The notes under the pieces: generated by a model
What the model was told of the DNA's origin: nothing
Databases searched by the model: none
What the model saw: only the letters and a program-made list of their open reading frames with translations
Part shown: positions 16,070 through 24,426 of the stretch, one piece after another
How the letters are laid out: every line of letters begins with the position of its first letter
How positions within the stretch are numbered: position 1 is the first letter of the stretch
Translations under genes and position numbers: made by a program
Assembly: GCF_018531465.1 (NCBI RefSeq)
Contig: NZ_JAHDTF010000023.1
Location: 1 to 64,000, forward strand
Direction of reading: 5' to 3'
DNA length: 64,000 bases
From: Sphaerisporangium fuscum
GTDB taxonomy: Bacteria; Actinomycetota; Actinomycetes; Streptosporangiales; Streptosporangiaceae

Positions 16070-16104
16070 AGCGGGAATGGGCCCACTCGCCGTGGGATCC
16101 CGCT
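16070..16104 (-). terminator. hairpin terminator after ispF
   Basis: On the minus strand AGCGGGA (16104-16098) pairs with TCCCGCT, and an inner CCCAC pairs with GTGGG around GGCGA. It starts one base after the ispF stop. A T-tract is not evident. Confidence 0.55.
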
Positions 16105-16105
16105 T

Positions 16106-16615
16106 CTAGGACGTGCCCGCCGCCCCGCCGGTTGGCATGTGATGCCCACCGGTTGGAGGAAGCGCGTAGACGAGCGCCGTGGCGATGGCCGCGACGCCCT
16201 CGCCGCGCCCGGTGAGCCCCAGCCCGTCGGTCGTGGTCGCGCTGACGCTGACCGGCGCCGTCGCGGCCTCGCCGAGAACCTTCTCGGCCTCGGCGCGTCG
16301 CGGCGCGAGCTTGGGACGATTACCGATGATCTGAACGGCGATGTTGCCGATCTCGAACCCCGCCGCGCGGACGTGGCGGGCGGCCTCCTGGAGGAGGGTC
16401 AGGCCCGAGGCCCCGGCCCATCGGGGGTCGGCGGTGCCGAAGAGCCCGCCGATGTCGCCGAGACCGGCCGCGGACAGCAGCGCGTCGCAGCAGGCGTGCG
16501 CGGCGGCGTCGCCGTCGGAGTGGCCTGCGAGCCCCGTCTCGCCCGGCCAGTGGAGACCGGCCAGGTGGAGCTCACGGCCCGATGCGAAAGGGTGGACGTC
16601 GACTCCGACGCCCAC
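16106..16615 (-). CDS. ispF: 2-C-methyl-D-erythritol 2,4-cyclodiphosphate synthase
   Basis: This 169-residue enzyme of the MEP isoprenoid pathway keeps the metal-binding DVHPF near the start, the SDGDAAAHACCDALLSA helix, GDIGGLFGTADPRW, and the C-terminal ATTTDGLGLTGRGEGVAA. It cyclises CDP-ME 2-phosphate in the cytoplasm. The GTG at 16615 gives a start two residues before VGVDVHPF. It lies 17 bases after carD and must be co-transcribed with it. The usual partner ispD is absent between carD and ispF. Confidence 0.93.
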   Translation of the reverse strand: MGVGVDVHPFASGRELHLAGLHWPGETGLAGHSDGDAAAHACCDALLSAAGLGDIGGLFGTADPRWAGASGLTLLQEAARHVRAAGFEIGNIAVQIIGNRPKLAPRRAEAEKVLGEAATAPVSVSATTTDGLGLTGRGEGVAAIATALVYALPPTGGHHMPTGGAAGTS

Positions 16616-16632
16616 CCTTGGAGGTGTGGTGT

Positions 16633-17115
16633 TCAGGAGTTGAGAACCTCGTCGAGAAGCGCCTCGGCCTTGTCCTCGTTGGTCTTCTCGGCGAGGGCGA
16701 GCTCGCTGACCAGTATCTGCCTGGCCTTGGCGAGCATGCGCTTCTCGCCGGCGGACAGGCCGCGCTCCTTGTCGCGCCGCCAGAGGTCGCGCACCACTTC
16801 GGCCACCTTGTTGACGTCGCCGGACGCCAGCTTCTCGAGGTTGGCCTTGTAGCGGCGGGACCAGTTGGTGGGTTCTTCGGTGTGCGGCATGCGCAGGACA
16901 TCGAAGACACGCTCTAGGCCTTCCTGGCCTACAACGTCACGCACGCCGACGAGTTCGGCGTTTTCCGCCGGCACTTGAACGGTAAGGTCGCCCTTGTCGA
17001 CCTTCAGCACCAGATAGGTTCTGTCCTCGCCCTTAATCGTGCGGGTCGTGATGGCTTCGATCCGAGCAGCCCCGTGGTGGGGGTAGACGACAGTGTCGCC
17101 GACCTGGAAAGTCAT
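16633..17115 (-). CDS. carD: CarD family RNA polymerase-binding regulator
   Basis: This 160-residue essential-type transcription factor has an N-terminal RNA polymerase beta-binding Tudor-like domain (FQVGDTVVYPHHGAARIEAI, KVDKGDLTVQVP) and a C-terminal helical DNA-minor-groove domain that includes the conserved WSRRYKANLEKLASGD. CarD stabilises open promoter complexes, especially at rRNA promoters. It has the normal length for actinobacterial CarD. It is the first gene of a carD-ispF operon; the 263 bases to its right hold the promoters of carD and the divergent lipoprotein gene. Confidence 0.95.
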   Translation of the reverse strand: MTFQVGDTVVYPHHGAARIEAITTRTIKGEDRTYLVLKVDKGDLTVQVPAENAELVGVRDVVGQEGLERVFDVLRMPHTEEPTNWSRRYKANLEKLASGDVNKVAEVVRDLWRRDKERGLSAGEKRMLAKARQILVSELALAEKTNEDKAEALLDEVLNS

Positions 17116-17378
17116 GTGACAAGTACCCCTTCCGCTGTACTCCAGGATACCACGCGTCAGTCCCCTCCCGGAACAGTGAAATCAACATAACTGCAGGTCA
17201 AAGCCTCGATTTGGGACTTGACAACCGTTCAACAGTATGAATCGCAACTCTCTACATGCCCAATGACCTGCGCTCCTGGGGGCCCGCGCGCTCCCGTCGG
17301 CCCCGCTGAGAGAGGGGTCCGGAAGCCGGATAAGGTTGCGTCTGGCCATACCCATGTGTATCAAGGAGAGCTTCAACT

Positions 17379-18005
17379 GTGACCAGCACCAGCCGTCGCA
17401 GGGTGATCATCGTCACCGCGCTGCTCGCAGCCGCCCCGGCGCTGGCCGCGTGTGGCGCAGGGACGGACGCCAACACCAACACCGCCTACGCTCCGACCGA
17501 GGCGAACGTGTTGATCGACAGCAACGGCACGACCAAGACCTACGGCAGGAACGGCATCAAGATCGCCCAGGCGTTCCTCCTCGGGCCGGACGCCGGTTCC
17601 CAGATCGCGGCGGGCGGCTCGATCCCGCTCTACCTGTCCATGGTGAACTACGGCACCAACGCCGACACGCTGCAGGGTGTCGCCGTGGCCGACCAGAGCG
17701 CCAGCTCCGTCCAGAGCCCGGGCCCGATCGCGCTGCCCCCCGGCAGGCTCGTCAACACCGGCCGGCCGGTCTCCCAGGTCATCGTGCAGGGCACCCAGAA
17801 GCCCCTGTACGGCGGCGAGAACGTCCGTCTGAGCCTCAAGTTCACCAACGCCGGCGACATCGAGATGACGGTCCCCGTCGTCACCCGCAGCCGCGAGTAC
17901 ACCGCGCTGTCGCCCGCCCCCAGCACCCCGCCGTCGACCTCCGCCACCCCGCAGGCGACCCCGTCCGCGGGCACTCCCACTCCGGACCCGACGGCCAGCA
18001 GCTGA
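17379..18005 (+). CDS. secreted lipoprotein, PCu(A)C-like fold suspected
   Basis: The 208-residue protein has a lipoprotein signal: basic MTSTSRRRVI, a hydrophobic stretch, and a lipobox LAAC with the lipidated Cys at about 25. The body has beta-rich segments (IPLYLSMVNYGTNADTLQGV, NVRLSLKFTNAGDIEMTVPV) like copper-chaperone-type lipoproteins found beside phosphate regulators in actinomycetes. Its tail is a Pro/Ser/Thr linker. The GTG at 17379 follows AAGGAGAGC. It is adjacent to senX3-regX3 but convergent with it. Copper or phosphate links are inference. Confidence 0.75.
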   Translation: MTSTSRRRVIIVTALLAAAPALAACGAGTDANTNTAYAPTEANVLIDSNGTTKTYGRNGIKIAQAFLLGPDAGSQIAAGGSIPLYLSMVNYGTNADTLQGVAVADQSASSVQSPGPIALPPGRLVNTGRPVSQVIVQGTQKPLYGGENVRLSLKFTNAGDIEMTVPVVTRSREYTALSPAPSTPPSTSATPQATPSAGTPTPDPTASS

Positions 18006-18017
18006 GCCCTTCACGGC

Positions 18018-18050
18018 GAGAGGCCCGGTCGTACGACGACCGGGCCTCTT
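18018..18050. terminator. bidirectional terminator between lipoprotein gene and regX3
   Basis: A perfect 13-pair stem, GAGGCCCGGTCGT with ACGACCGGGCCTC, closes on a three-base ACG loop and continues with GA/TT pairs and TTCC. It sits between two convergent genes. Confidence 0.85.
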
Positions 18051-18101
18051 CCGTATTCACTGCCGCCTGCGCTCGGCGGCTCGGGGCGCTCCTTGAGGCG
18101 C

Positions 18102-18791
18102 TCACCCCTCCACAGGGTCGAACTTGTAGCCGAGGCCGCGGACGGTGAGAATGCAGCGCGGGTTGGACGGGTCGGACTCGACCTTCGCCCGCAGGCGCTT
18201 GACGTGCACGTCGAGGGTCTTGGTGTCGCCGACGTAGTCGGCCCCCCACACCCGGTCGATCAGCTGGCCCCGCGTGAGCACGCGCCCCGCGTTGCGCAGC
18301 AGCACCTCCAGCAGTTCGAACTCCTTCAGCGGGAGCTGCACCTGACGGCCGCGTACCGCGACGATGTGCCGGTCGACGTCCATGCGCACCGGCCCGGCCG
18401 CCAGGACGGCCTGCTCGACCTCCTCGACGTCGCCCTGCCGGCGCAGCACGGCGCGGATGCGGGCCACCAGCTCGCGCGAGGAGAACGGCTTGGTGACGTA
18501 GTCGTCGGCGCCGAGCTCCAGGCCCACCACCTTGTCGATCTCGCTGTCCTTGGCGGTCAGCATGATCACGGGGACCTTGGAGCGCTGCCGCAGCGACCGG
18601 CAGACCTCGGTGCCGGGCAGACCGGGCAGCATGAGGTCGAGGAGCACCAGGTCGGCGCCGTTGCGGTCGAAGGTGTCGAGCGCCTCGGGGCCGGTGGCCG
18701 CCACGGCCACCTCGAACCCCTCCTTGCGGAGCATGTAGGACAGGGCGTCCGAGAACGACTCTTCGTCCTCGACGACGAGCACGCGCGTCAC
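18102..18791 (-). CDS. regX3: two-component response regulator RegX3/PhoP type
   Basis: The 229-residue OmpR-family regulator has a receiver domain (VLVVEDEESFSDAL; phosphoacceptor Asp in LVLLDLMLPGLPG; MLTAKDSEIDKVVGLELGAD) and a winged-helix DNA-binding domain ending ILTVRGLGYKFDP. Its start GTG overlaps the senX3 stop by four bases, so the pair is translationally coupled. In actinobacteria this regulator controls phosphate-starvation genes and binds PHO boxes; one such repeat lies upstream of senX3. Confidence 0.92.
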   Translation of the reverse strand: MTRVLVVEDEESFSDALSYMLRKEGFEVAVAATGPEALDTFDRNGADLVLLDLMLPGLPGTEVCRSLRQRSKVPVIMLTAKDSEIDKVVGLELGADDYVTKPFSSRELVARIRAVLRRQGDVEEVEQAVLAAGPVRMDVDRHIVAVRGRQVQLPLKEFELLEVLLRNAGRVLTRGQLIDRVWGADYVGDTKTLDVHVKRLRAKVESDPSNPRCILTVRGLGYKFDPVEG

Positions 18792-20029
18792 TTCGCGGCC
18801 TCCAGGGGGATTGTTGTGCTTGGTACGGCGATCGCCGTGCCGCCGAAGGCCGGCAGACGAAGGGTGAAGGTCGAGCCGGAGCCCTCTTTGCTCCAGACGG
18901 TGACCTCGCCGCCGTGGGCGACGGCGACGTGCTTGACGATGGCCAGGCCGAGCCCCGTGCCGCCGGTCGCCCGGGACCGGGCGGCGTCGACGCGGAAGAA
19001 CCTCTCGAAGATGCGTTCCTGGGAGCTCTCGGGGATGCCGATGCCCTGGTCGCTGACGCTGACCTCCACGGCCTCGCCCGCGGGTCTGGCGCTGACCACC
19101 ACGCGGGTGCTCTCGGGACTGTAGGCGACGGCGTTGTCTATGAGGTTGCGCAGGGCGGTGACGAGCAGCTCGTCGTCCCCCCACACGCGCAGCCCCTCGG
19201 TGCCGCCGGCGACCAGGGTGATCTCCTTGGCGGCGGCCTTGGTGTTGCAGCGGTCGATGGCCTCGTGGACCACTTCGTCCACCGGCACGCACCCGGGGGT
19301 CGGGATGGGCTCGCCACCCTGGATGCGGGACAGGGTGATCAGGTCCTGGACGAGATAGGTGAGACGGGCGGCCTCGTGCTGCATGCGCCCGGCGAACCGG
19401 GTGACGGCCACGGGGTCCTCCGCGGCGTCCTGGATGGTCTCCGCCAGCAGGCTGAGCGCGCCGACGGGGGTCTTCAGCTCGTGGCTCACGTTGGCCACGA
19501 AGTCGCGCCGCACGGCCTCGACGCGCCGCCGTTCGGTCTGGTCCTCGGCCAGCACCAGCACCTGCCCGTGCGTGCCGAGGGGCGCGACGCGGACGGCGAA
19601 GGTGGTGGCCTCCTGGCCGAACTTGTGCCCGGCGACCTCGAACTCGCTCTCGCGGATCTCGCCGTCGCGGCGCACCTGGCGGGCGAGGGCGAGCAGTTCG
19701 GCGGCCATGAGGTGATCACCCTTGACGAGCCCGAAGGCGCGCGCCGCGGAACTGGCGCGCAGCACCTTGTCGTCACGGTCGAGCACGACCGCCGAGGAGG
19801 GTAGCACGGCGAGCACCGACGCCACCCCTTGGGGCAGGACGGTCTCTTCGTTCTCAGGGATGTCGGCGCGGCGTTTGTCCCTCGGGCGCACCGCCACCAT
19901 CGCGATCGCCCCGACGACAAACCCCGCCAAAGCGGCCAGGCTCGTCACGATCTCACTCACACTTTCGATGGTAGGCGGCCTGCCTCGCAGTTCAGGACCC
20001 ATGCGCCGCCTCTTTCCTGGAGAGTTCAT
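18788..20029 (-). CDS. senX3: sensor histidine kinase SenX3/PhoR type
   Basis: The 413-residue protein has one N-terminal membrane helix (about residues 27-47), a PAS-like domain (about 65-160), a HisKA domain with phosphoacceptor His in FVANVSHELKTPVGAL, and an ATPase domain with N-box NLIDNAVAYSPE, DQGIGIPES and GGTGLGLAIV. It senses phosphate status, probably through PhoU and the Pst system, and phosphorylates RegX3. The start could be the ATG at 20029, or at 20002 which has a better GAGG site; the difference is only the extreme N-terminus. Confidence 0.92.
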   Translation of the reverse strand: MNSPGKRRRMGPELRGRPPTIESVSEIVTSLAALAGFVVGAIAMVAVRPRDKRRADIPENEETVLPQGVASVLAVLPSSAVVLDRDDKVLRASSAARAFGLVKGDHLMAAELLALARQVRRDGEIRESEFEVAGHKFGQEATTFAVRVAPLGTHGQVLVLAEDQTERRRVEAVRRDFVANVSHELKTPVGALSLLAETIQDAAEDPVAVTRFAGRMQHEAARLTYLVQDLITLSRIQGGEPIPTPGCVPVDEVVHEAIDRCNTKAAAKEITLVAGGTEGLRVWGDDELLVTALRNLIDNAVAYSPESTRVVVSARPAGEAVEVSVSDQGIGIPESSQERIFERFFRVDAARSRATGGTGLGLAIVKHVAVAHGGEVTVWSKEGSGSTFTLRLPAFGGTAIAVPSTTIPLEAAK

Positions 20030-20056
20030 CTTTTGGACGAAGTTCGTTCACGAACG
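20024..20056. promoter_or_regulatory. PHO-box-like 11-bp direct repeats
   Basis: GTTCATCTTTT (20024-20034), a weaker middle unit (20035-20045) and GTTCACGAACG (20046-20056) are in 11-bp register, as in actinomycete PHO boxes built on G(G/T)TCA units. The repeat lies between divergent senX3-regX3 and phoU and overlaps the most upstream senX3 start, which favours a slightly later start. RegX3 autoregulation is inferred. Confidence 0.6.
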
Positions 20057-20075
20057 CGCGCGTAGCGTGAGCCGC

Positions 20076-20735
20076 ATGCGCGACGCCTTCCACGAAGAAC
20101 TCAACGCTCTCACCGACCGGCTGGTCCAGATGACCCATCTGGTCCGCTCGGCCATCTCCAGGGCCACCACCGCACTGCTGGACGCCGACCTGCAGCTCGC
20201 CGAGAGCGTGATCTCCCACGACGAGGAGGTCAACCGGCTCTACGCCGAGATCGAGACCTCGATCTTCGAGCTGATGGCCACCCAGCAGCCCGTCGCCGTG
20301 GACCTGCGCACCGCCATCACCGCCCTGCGGATGGGCGGCGACCTGGAGCGCATGGGAGACCTGGCCCAGCACGTGGCGAAGATCGCGCGGATGCGGCACC
20401 CCGACTCGGCCATCCCCCCGGAGCTGCGCGACACCATCCTGGAGATGGGGCAGATCGCCGAGCGGCTGATCACCAAGACGGGCAGCTGCATCGCCTCCCA
20501 CAACGTCGAGCTCGCCAAGGAGCTCGAGGACGACGACGACGCGATGGACCGGCTGCACCGCAGGCTGTTCCGGGTGCTGCTGGCGAAGGAATGGCGGCAC
20601 GGCATCGAGTCGGCGATCGACATCACCCTCACCGGCCGCTACTACGAGCGGTACGCCGACCACGCCGTCCGCGTGGCCCGCGACGTGGTGTACCTCGTGA
20701 CCGGCGACCGGATGGAGAGCGACTCCGCGTCCTGA
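20076..20735 (+). CDS. phoU: phosphate signalling protein PhoU
   Basis: The 219-residue all-helical protein has two PhoU repeats, each with a metal-binding signature of the E/DxxxD type (for example ALRMGGDLERMGDLAQHVAK and TGRYYERYADHAVRVARDVV). It begins MRDAFHEELNALTDRL. PhoU couples the Pst transporter to the SenX3/RegX3 pair and negatively controls phosphate-starvation signalling at the membrane. It is divergent from senX3 across a PHO-box-like repeat. No pst genes are in the window. Confidence 0.95.
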   Translation: MRDAFHEELNALTDRLVQMTHLVRSAISRATTALLDADLQLAESVISHDEEVNRLYAEIETSIFELMATQQPVAVDLRTAITALRMGGDLERMGDLAQHVAKIARMRHPDSAIPPELRDTILEMGQIAERLITKTGSCIASHNVELAKELEDDDDAMDRLHRRLFRVLLAKEWRHGIESAIDITLTGRYYERYADHAVRVARDVVYLVTGDRMESDSAS

Positions 20736-20783
20736 CCAGGCGCCCCGAGACCTCGGCGGACGGCCCGGCCGGGCGGCGCGTGA

Positions 20784-20815
20784 GAAAGCCCCGGACCACC
20801 AGGTCCGGGGCTTTC
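20784..20815. terminator. bidirectional terminator between phoU and gpmA
   Basis: A perfect 14-pair stem, GAAAGCCCCGGACC with GGTCCGGGGCTTTC, closes on the tetraloop ACCA. The A/T ends on both sides suit termination of the two convergent genes. Confidence 0.88.
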
Positions 20816-20882
20816 GCCTGTGCGGAGGCGGGCCGTCGAGCGCGGCCGCGTCGGCCCGGACGAACGCGGCCAGGGCGGGCGG

Positions 20883-21626
20883 CTACCTGCCCTGGTTGGC
20901 GACGGCCTCGATGGCGGCCCTGGCGGCCTCGGGGTCGAGGTACTCGCCGCCGGCCTTCACCGGCTTGAAGTCCTCGTCGAGCTCGTAGCGCAGGGGGATG
21001 CCGGTGGGGATGTTCAGCTTGGCGATCTCTTCGTCGCCGATGCCGTCGAGGTGCTTGACCAGCGCGCGCAGGGAGTTGCCGTGGGCCACCACCAGGGTGG
21101 TGCGGCCGGCCGCGAGGTCGGGGACGACGCGGTCGTACCAGTAGGGCAGCATGCGCTGCACGACGTCCTTCAGGCACTCGGTGCGCGGCATGAGCTCCGG
21201 CGGAAGCGTGGCGTACCTCGCGTCACCGACCTGCGAGAACTCGTCGTCGTCGGGCAGCGGCGGCGGCGGGACGTCGTAGGAGCGGCGCCAGAGGGTGAAC
21301 TGCTCGTCACCGAACTCCTCGCGGGTCTGCGCCTTGTTCTTGCCCTGGAGCGCGCCGTAGTGCCGCTCGTTGAGCCGCCACGAGCGGGAGACCGGCAGCC
21401 ACAGCAGGTCGGCTTCGCCGAGCGCGAGGTTGGCGGTCTGGATCGCCCGCGTCAGGACCGAGGTGTGCACGACGTCGGGACGGACCCCCGCGTCGAGCAG
21501 CAGCCTGCCGCCGCGCCGCGCCTCCTGCTCGCCCGCGGGCGAGAGCGTGACGTCGACCCAGCCGGTGAACAGGCCCTTCGCGTTCCACTCACTCTCGCCA
21601 TGCCGCAATAGCACCAAAGTAGCCAT
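20883..21626 (-). CDS. gpmA: 2,3-bisphosphoglycerate-dependent phosphoglycerate mutase
   Basis: The 247-residue glycolytic enzyme has the catalytic RHG motif (LVLLRHGESEWN, His9), the substrate loop LNERHYGALQGKNKAQ and the second His in VVAHGNSLRAL. It interconverts 3- and 2-phosphoglycerate in the cytoplasm. The length is normal. It stands between phoU and a YbjN protein, the usual actinomycete neighbourhood, with mshA further along. Confidence 0.95.
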   Translation of the reverse strand: MATLVLLRHGESEWNAKGLFTGWVDVTLSPAGEQEARRGGRLLLDAGVRPDVVHTSVLTRAIQTANLALGEADLLWLPVSRSWRLNERHYGALQGKNKAQTREEFGDEQFTLWRRSYDVPPPPLPDDDEFSQVGDARYATLPPELMPRTECLKDVVQRMLPYWYDRVVPDLAAGRTTLVVAHGNSLRALVKHLDGIGDEEIAKLNIPTGIPLRYELDEDFKPVKAGGEYLDPEAARAAIEAVANQGR

Positions 21627-21686
21627 GCGCCCAAGCTTAGGGTCTGCCCGGTTTGACGCGCAGCGGAGGCGGGGCGGCGACCGGGC

Positions 21687-22181
21687 TCAGGCCTCGCGCC
21701 GGCTGCGTTCGACGATGCCCTCGAACGCCCGGAGGTTCGCCAGCGACTCCCCGCGCTTGACCCGCCAGTCCCACTCACGCCGGATCGAGGAGGCGAACCC
21801 GAGCTCCAGGGCGCGGTCGAACCATTCGTCGGCATAGGTCAGCACGCACCCGAGCAGCCGGTCGATCTCCTCCTCGGAGATCGACGCCAGCGGCAGGTGC
21901 CCGACCAGGTGGACGTCGCCCACGGAGTCGAGCGCGAAGTGCACGCCGTACATCGAGCCGTTCTTGGTCAGCAGCCAGCGGTAGAACTCGGTGTGGTTCT
22001 CGTCGGGCTGCCGGCAGAAGAACGCCTCGACGTGCAGGGCGTTGTCCGAGATGGTGAGCCAGGTCATGGTCGCCAGTTTGTGCTGCCCGGGGAGCTTGGC
22101 CAGGAAGGCCCCGGGGCGGGGCCGCTCGTAGGAGACCTCGGCGGCCTTCAGCGCGGCCTCGACGACCGCCTCGTGATCCAT
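21687..22181 (-). CDS. YbjN domain-containing protein
   Basis: The 164-residue protein has the YbjN/type III secretion chaperone-like fold pattern: WLTISDNALHVEAFFCRQPD, then FYRWLLTKNGSMYGVHFALD and VGHLPLASISEEEIDRLLGC. The ATG at 22181 is preceded by GGGAG at about eleven bases; a GTG at 22193 has no room for a ribosome site. Its place between gpmA and mshA is conserved in actinomycetes. It is cytoplasmic and its molecular function is unknown. Confidence 0.8.
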   Translation of the reverse strand: MDHEAVVEAALKAAEVSYERPRPGAFLAKLPGQHKLATMTWLTISDNALHVEAFFCRQPDENHTEFYRWLLTKNGSMYGVHFALDSVGDVHLVGHLPLASISEEEIDRLLGCVLTYADEWFDRALELGFASSIRREWDWRVKRGESLANLRAFEGIVERSRREA

Positions 22182-22244
22182 GACAGTGCACACTCCCGCG
22201 TTGAGGATCCCGGGCGACGACGCTACCCGAAGCCGCCCGGGCCG

Positions 22245-23534
22245 TCAGAGGTTGGCGGCGACCGGCGTGCGGCGCAGGCCGGCCATGGCGTCCTGGTAGA
22301 CCTCCAGCAGGCGGGCCGCGGTGGCGGACCAGCCGAAGGCGGCCGCATGCTCCCTCGCCCCGGAGGCCAGCGAGTCGCGCCAGGCGGGGCGGTCGACGAA
22401 CGCGCGCAGCGCGGTCGCCCAGGTCTGGGGTTCGTGCCCGTCGACGAGCACGCCGGAGCGGTCGTGCCGGACGGCGGTGCGCAGCCCGCCGACCGCGGCC
22501 GCCGCGACCGGGGTGCCGCAGGCCTGCGACTCCAGCGCGACCAGGCCGAAGGATTCGCTGTAGGAGGGGACGACCGTGACGTCGGCCGCGCGGTACCAGT
22601 CGGCCAGTTCGTCCTGCGGGGCCGGCGGCGCGAGCCGTACGACGTCGGAGATGCCGAGCTCGGCCGCGAGGTCGGTGAGGAGGGAGGGGCGGGCGAGCCC
22701 GTTGCCGCTGGGGCCGCCCACGCAGGCCACGATCAGCCGGGAACGCAGAGCGGGGTCCTCGGCGAGCATGCGCGCGGTCGCCTTGAGCAGGACGTCGGGG
22801 GCCTTGAGGGGCTGGATGCGGCCGACGAAGAGCATGATGTGGGCGTCCTGCGGGAGTTCGAGCCTGCGCCGCGCGGCGCCCTTGGAGGCGGGCTGGAACA
22901 CCCGGAGGTTGACGCCGGGGTTCACCACCTGCACCCGTTCGGTGGGCGCGTGGTAGAGATCGATCAGCTCGCGCGCCTCGTCGGCGGTGTTGGCGATCAG
23001 GCGGTCGGCCATGTCGACGACCTGCTCCTCGCCGAGGACCCGGGCGACCGGTTCCGGCTTGTCGCCCTCGGCCAGCAGGAGGTTCTTGACCTTGGCCATG
23101 GTGTGCATGGTGTGCACCAGCGGCACGCCCCAGCGTTCCTTGGCGAGCCAGCCGACCTGTCCGGAGAGCCAGTAGTGGGAGTGGATGAGGTCGTAGTACC
23201 CGGGCTCGTACCTCGCCTCGGTGCGCAGGACGCCCCACAGGAACGCGCACAGCTGCCGGGGGAGGTCGCCCTTGTCGAGTTCCTCGTAGGGGCCGGCGGT
23301 GATGTGACGTACGGTGACGCCCGGCTGCAGTTCGACGGTGGGGGGCAGGTCGCGGGCGGTCTGGCGGGTGAAGATCTCGACCTCGACGCCCAGCTCCGCG
23401 AGGCGCCTGGCGGCCTCGACGATGTAGACGTTCATGCCGCCCGCGTCGCCGGTGCCCGGCTGGTCCAGCGGGGACGTGTGCATGCTGATCGTCGCGACGC
23501 GGTTGATCCGGCGTGCGATGGGTCCTCGCGGCAC
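22245..23534 (-). CDS. mshA: D-inositol-3-phosphate glycosyltransferase (mycothiol synthesis)
   Basis: The 429-residue GT4-family enzyme joins N-acetylglucosamine from UDP-GlcNAc to inositol-3-phosphate, the first committed step of mycothiol. The N-terminal HTSPLDQPGTGDAGGMNVY loop, the HSHYWLSGQVG segment, NPGVNLRVF, the FVGRIQPLKAPDVL donor-binding region and the SYSESFGLVALESQACGTPV motif are all present. The GTG at 23534 follows GGAGGTGG. It indicates a mycothiol-producing actinobacterium. Confidence 0.94.
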   Translation of the reverse strand: MPRGPIARRINRVATISMHTSPLDQPGTGDAGGMNVYIVEAARRLAELGVEVEIFTRQTARDLPPTVELQPGVTVRHITAGPYEELDKGDLPRQLCAFLWGVLRTEARYEPGYYDLIHSHYWLSGQVGWLAKERWGVPLVHTMHTMAKVKNLLLAEGDKPEPVARVLGEEQVVDMADRLIANTADEARELIDLYHAPTERVQVVNPGVNLRVFQPASKGAARRRLELPQDAHIMLFVGRIQPLKAPDVLLKATARMLAEDPALRSRLIVACVGGPSGNGLARPSLLTDLAAELGISDVVRLAPPAPQDELADWYRAADVTVVPSYSESFGLVALESQACGTPVAAAAVGGLRTAVRHDRSGVLVDGHEPQTWATALRAFVDRPAWRDSLASGAREHAAAFGWSATAARLLEVYQDAMAGLRRTPVAANL

Positions 23535-23677
23535 CTGACACCACCTCCAGCACGGTTATAACTGACGAAAACAACGCGAGATTCCCGATAGAGGGTCATA
23601 CCAGCCCGTGTAAAGCCTGGCCCCGGGCCCTGGCAGGATGACGGGCGGGCACACAGCGAGCGACCTGAGGACGGGAC

Positions 23678-24418
23678 ATGACCAAGACAGCGGTGGTGAC
23701 GGGCGCGAGCAGCGGCATCGGTGAGGCGACGGCCCGCCGGCTCGCGGCGGAGGGGTACGACGTCGTGGCGGCCGCCCGGCGGCGTGACCGGCTCGACAAG
23801 CTCGCGGCCGAGGTGCCGGGCATCCGTCCCTTCACCCTCGATGTGACCTCCGACGAGTCGGTGGCCGAGTTCGCGGGCTCGCTCGAGCGCTGTGACGTCC
23901 TGGTCAACAACGCCGGCGGGGCCGTCGGCCTGGAGACGGTCGCCGAGGGGCTGGTCGACGACTGGCAGCGCATGTACGAGGTGAACGTGCTGGGCTCGCT
24001 GCGCATGACCAAGGCGCTGCTGCCCAAGCTGATCGAGTCCGGCGACGGCGTCCTGGTGATGCTGACGTCCACGGCGGGCTTCATCTCCTACGAGGGCGGA
24101 GGCGGCTACAGCGCGGCCAAGCACGGGCAGACCGCGATGACCGAGACGCTGCGCCTGGAGCTGTGCGGCGAGCCGGTCCGGGTCGTCGAGATCGCGCCCG
24201 GCATGGTCCGCACCGAGGAGTTCGCGCTCACCCGCTTCCGCGGTGACACCGAGCGCGCCGAGAAGGTGTACGCCGGCGTGCCGAACCCTCTGACCGCCGA
24301 CGACGTGGCCGACGCCATCGCCTGGTGCGTCACCCGGCCCGCCCACGTGAACGTCGACCGGCTGGTCATCCGCCCGCGGGCGCAGGCCGCCCAGCACAAG
24401 GTCCACCGGATCTCCTGA
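23678..24418 (+). CDS. short-chain dehydrogenase/reductase
   Basis: The 246-residue classical SDR has the cofactor motif TGASSGIG (8-15), NNAGG near 86, the catalytic Ser in MLTSTAGF and the YSAAKHG active site (YxxxK). It is closest in pattern to the YdfG/3-hydroxy-acid dehydrogenase group, with NADP-type AARRRDRL after the second strand. The substrate is unknown. The ATG follows GAGGACGGGAC. It is followed after eight bases by a methyltransferase gene, so the two may be co-transcribed. Confidence 0.85.
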   Translation: MTKTAVVTGASSGIGEATARRLAAEGYDVVAAARRRDRLDKLAAEVPGIRPFTLDVTSDESVAEFAGSLERCDVLVNNAGGAVGLETVAEGLVDDWQRMYEVNVLGSLRMTKALLPKLIESGDGVLVMLTSTAGFISYEGGGGYSAAKHGQTAMTETLRLELCGEPVRVVEIAPGMVRTEEFALTRFRGDTERAEKVYAGVPNPLTADDVADAIAWCVTRPAHVNVDRLVIRPRAQAAQHKVHRIS

Positions 24419-24426
24419 GCACGGCC

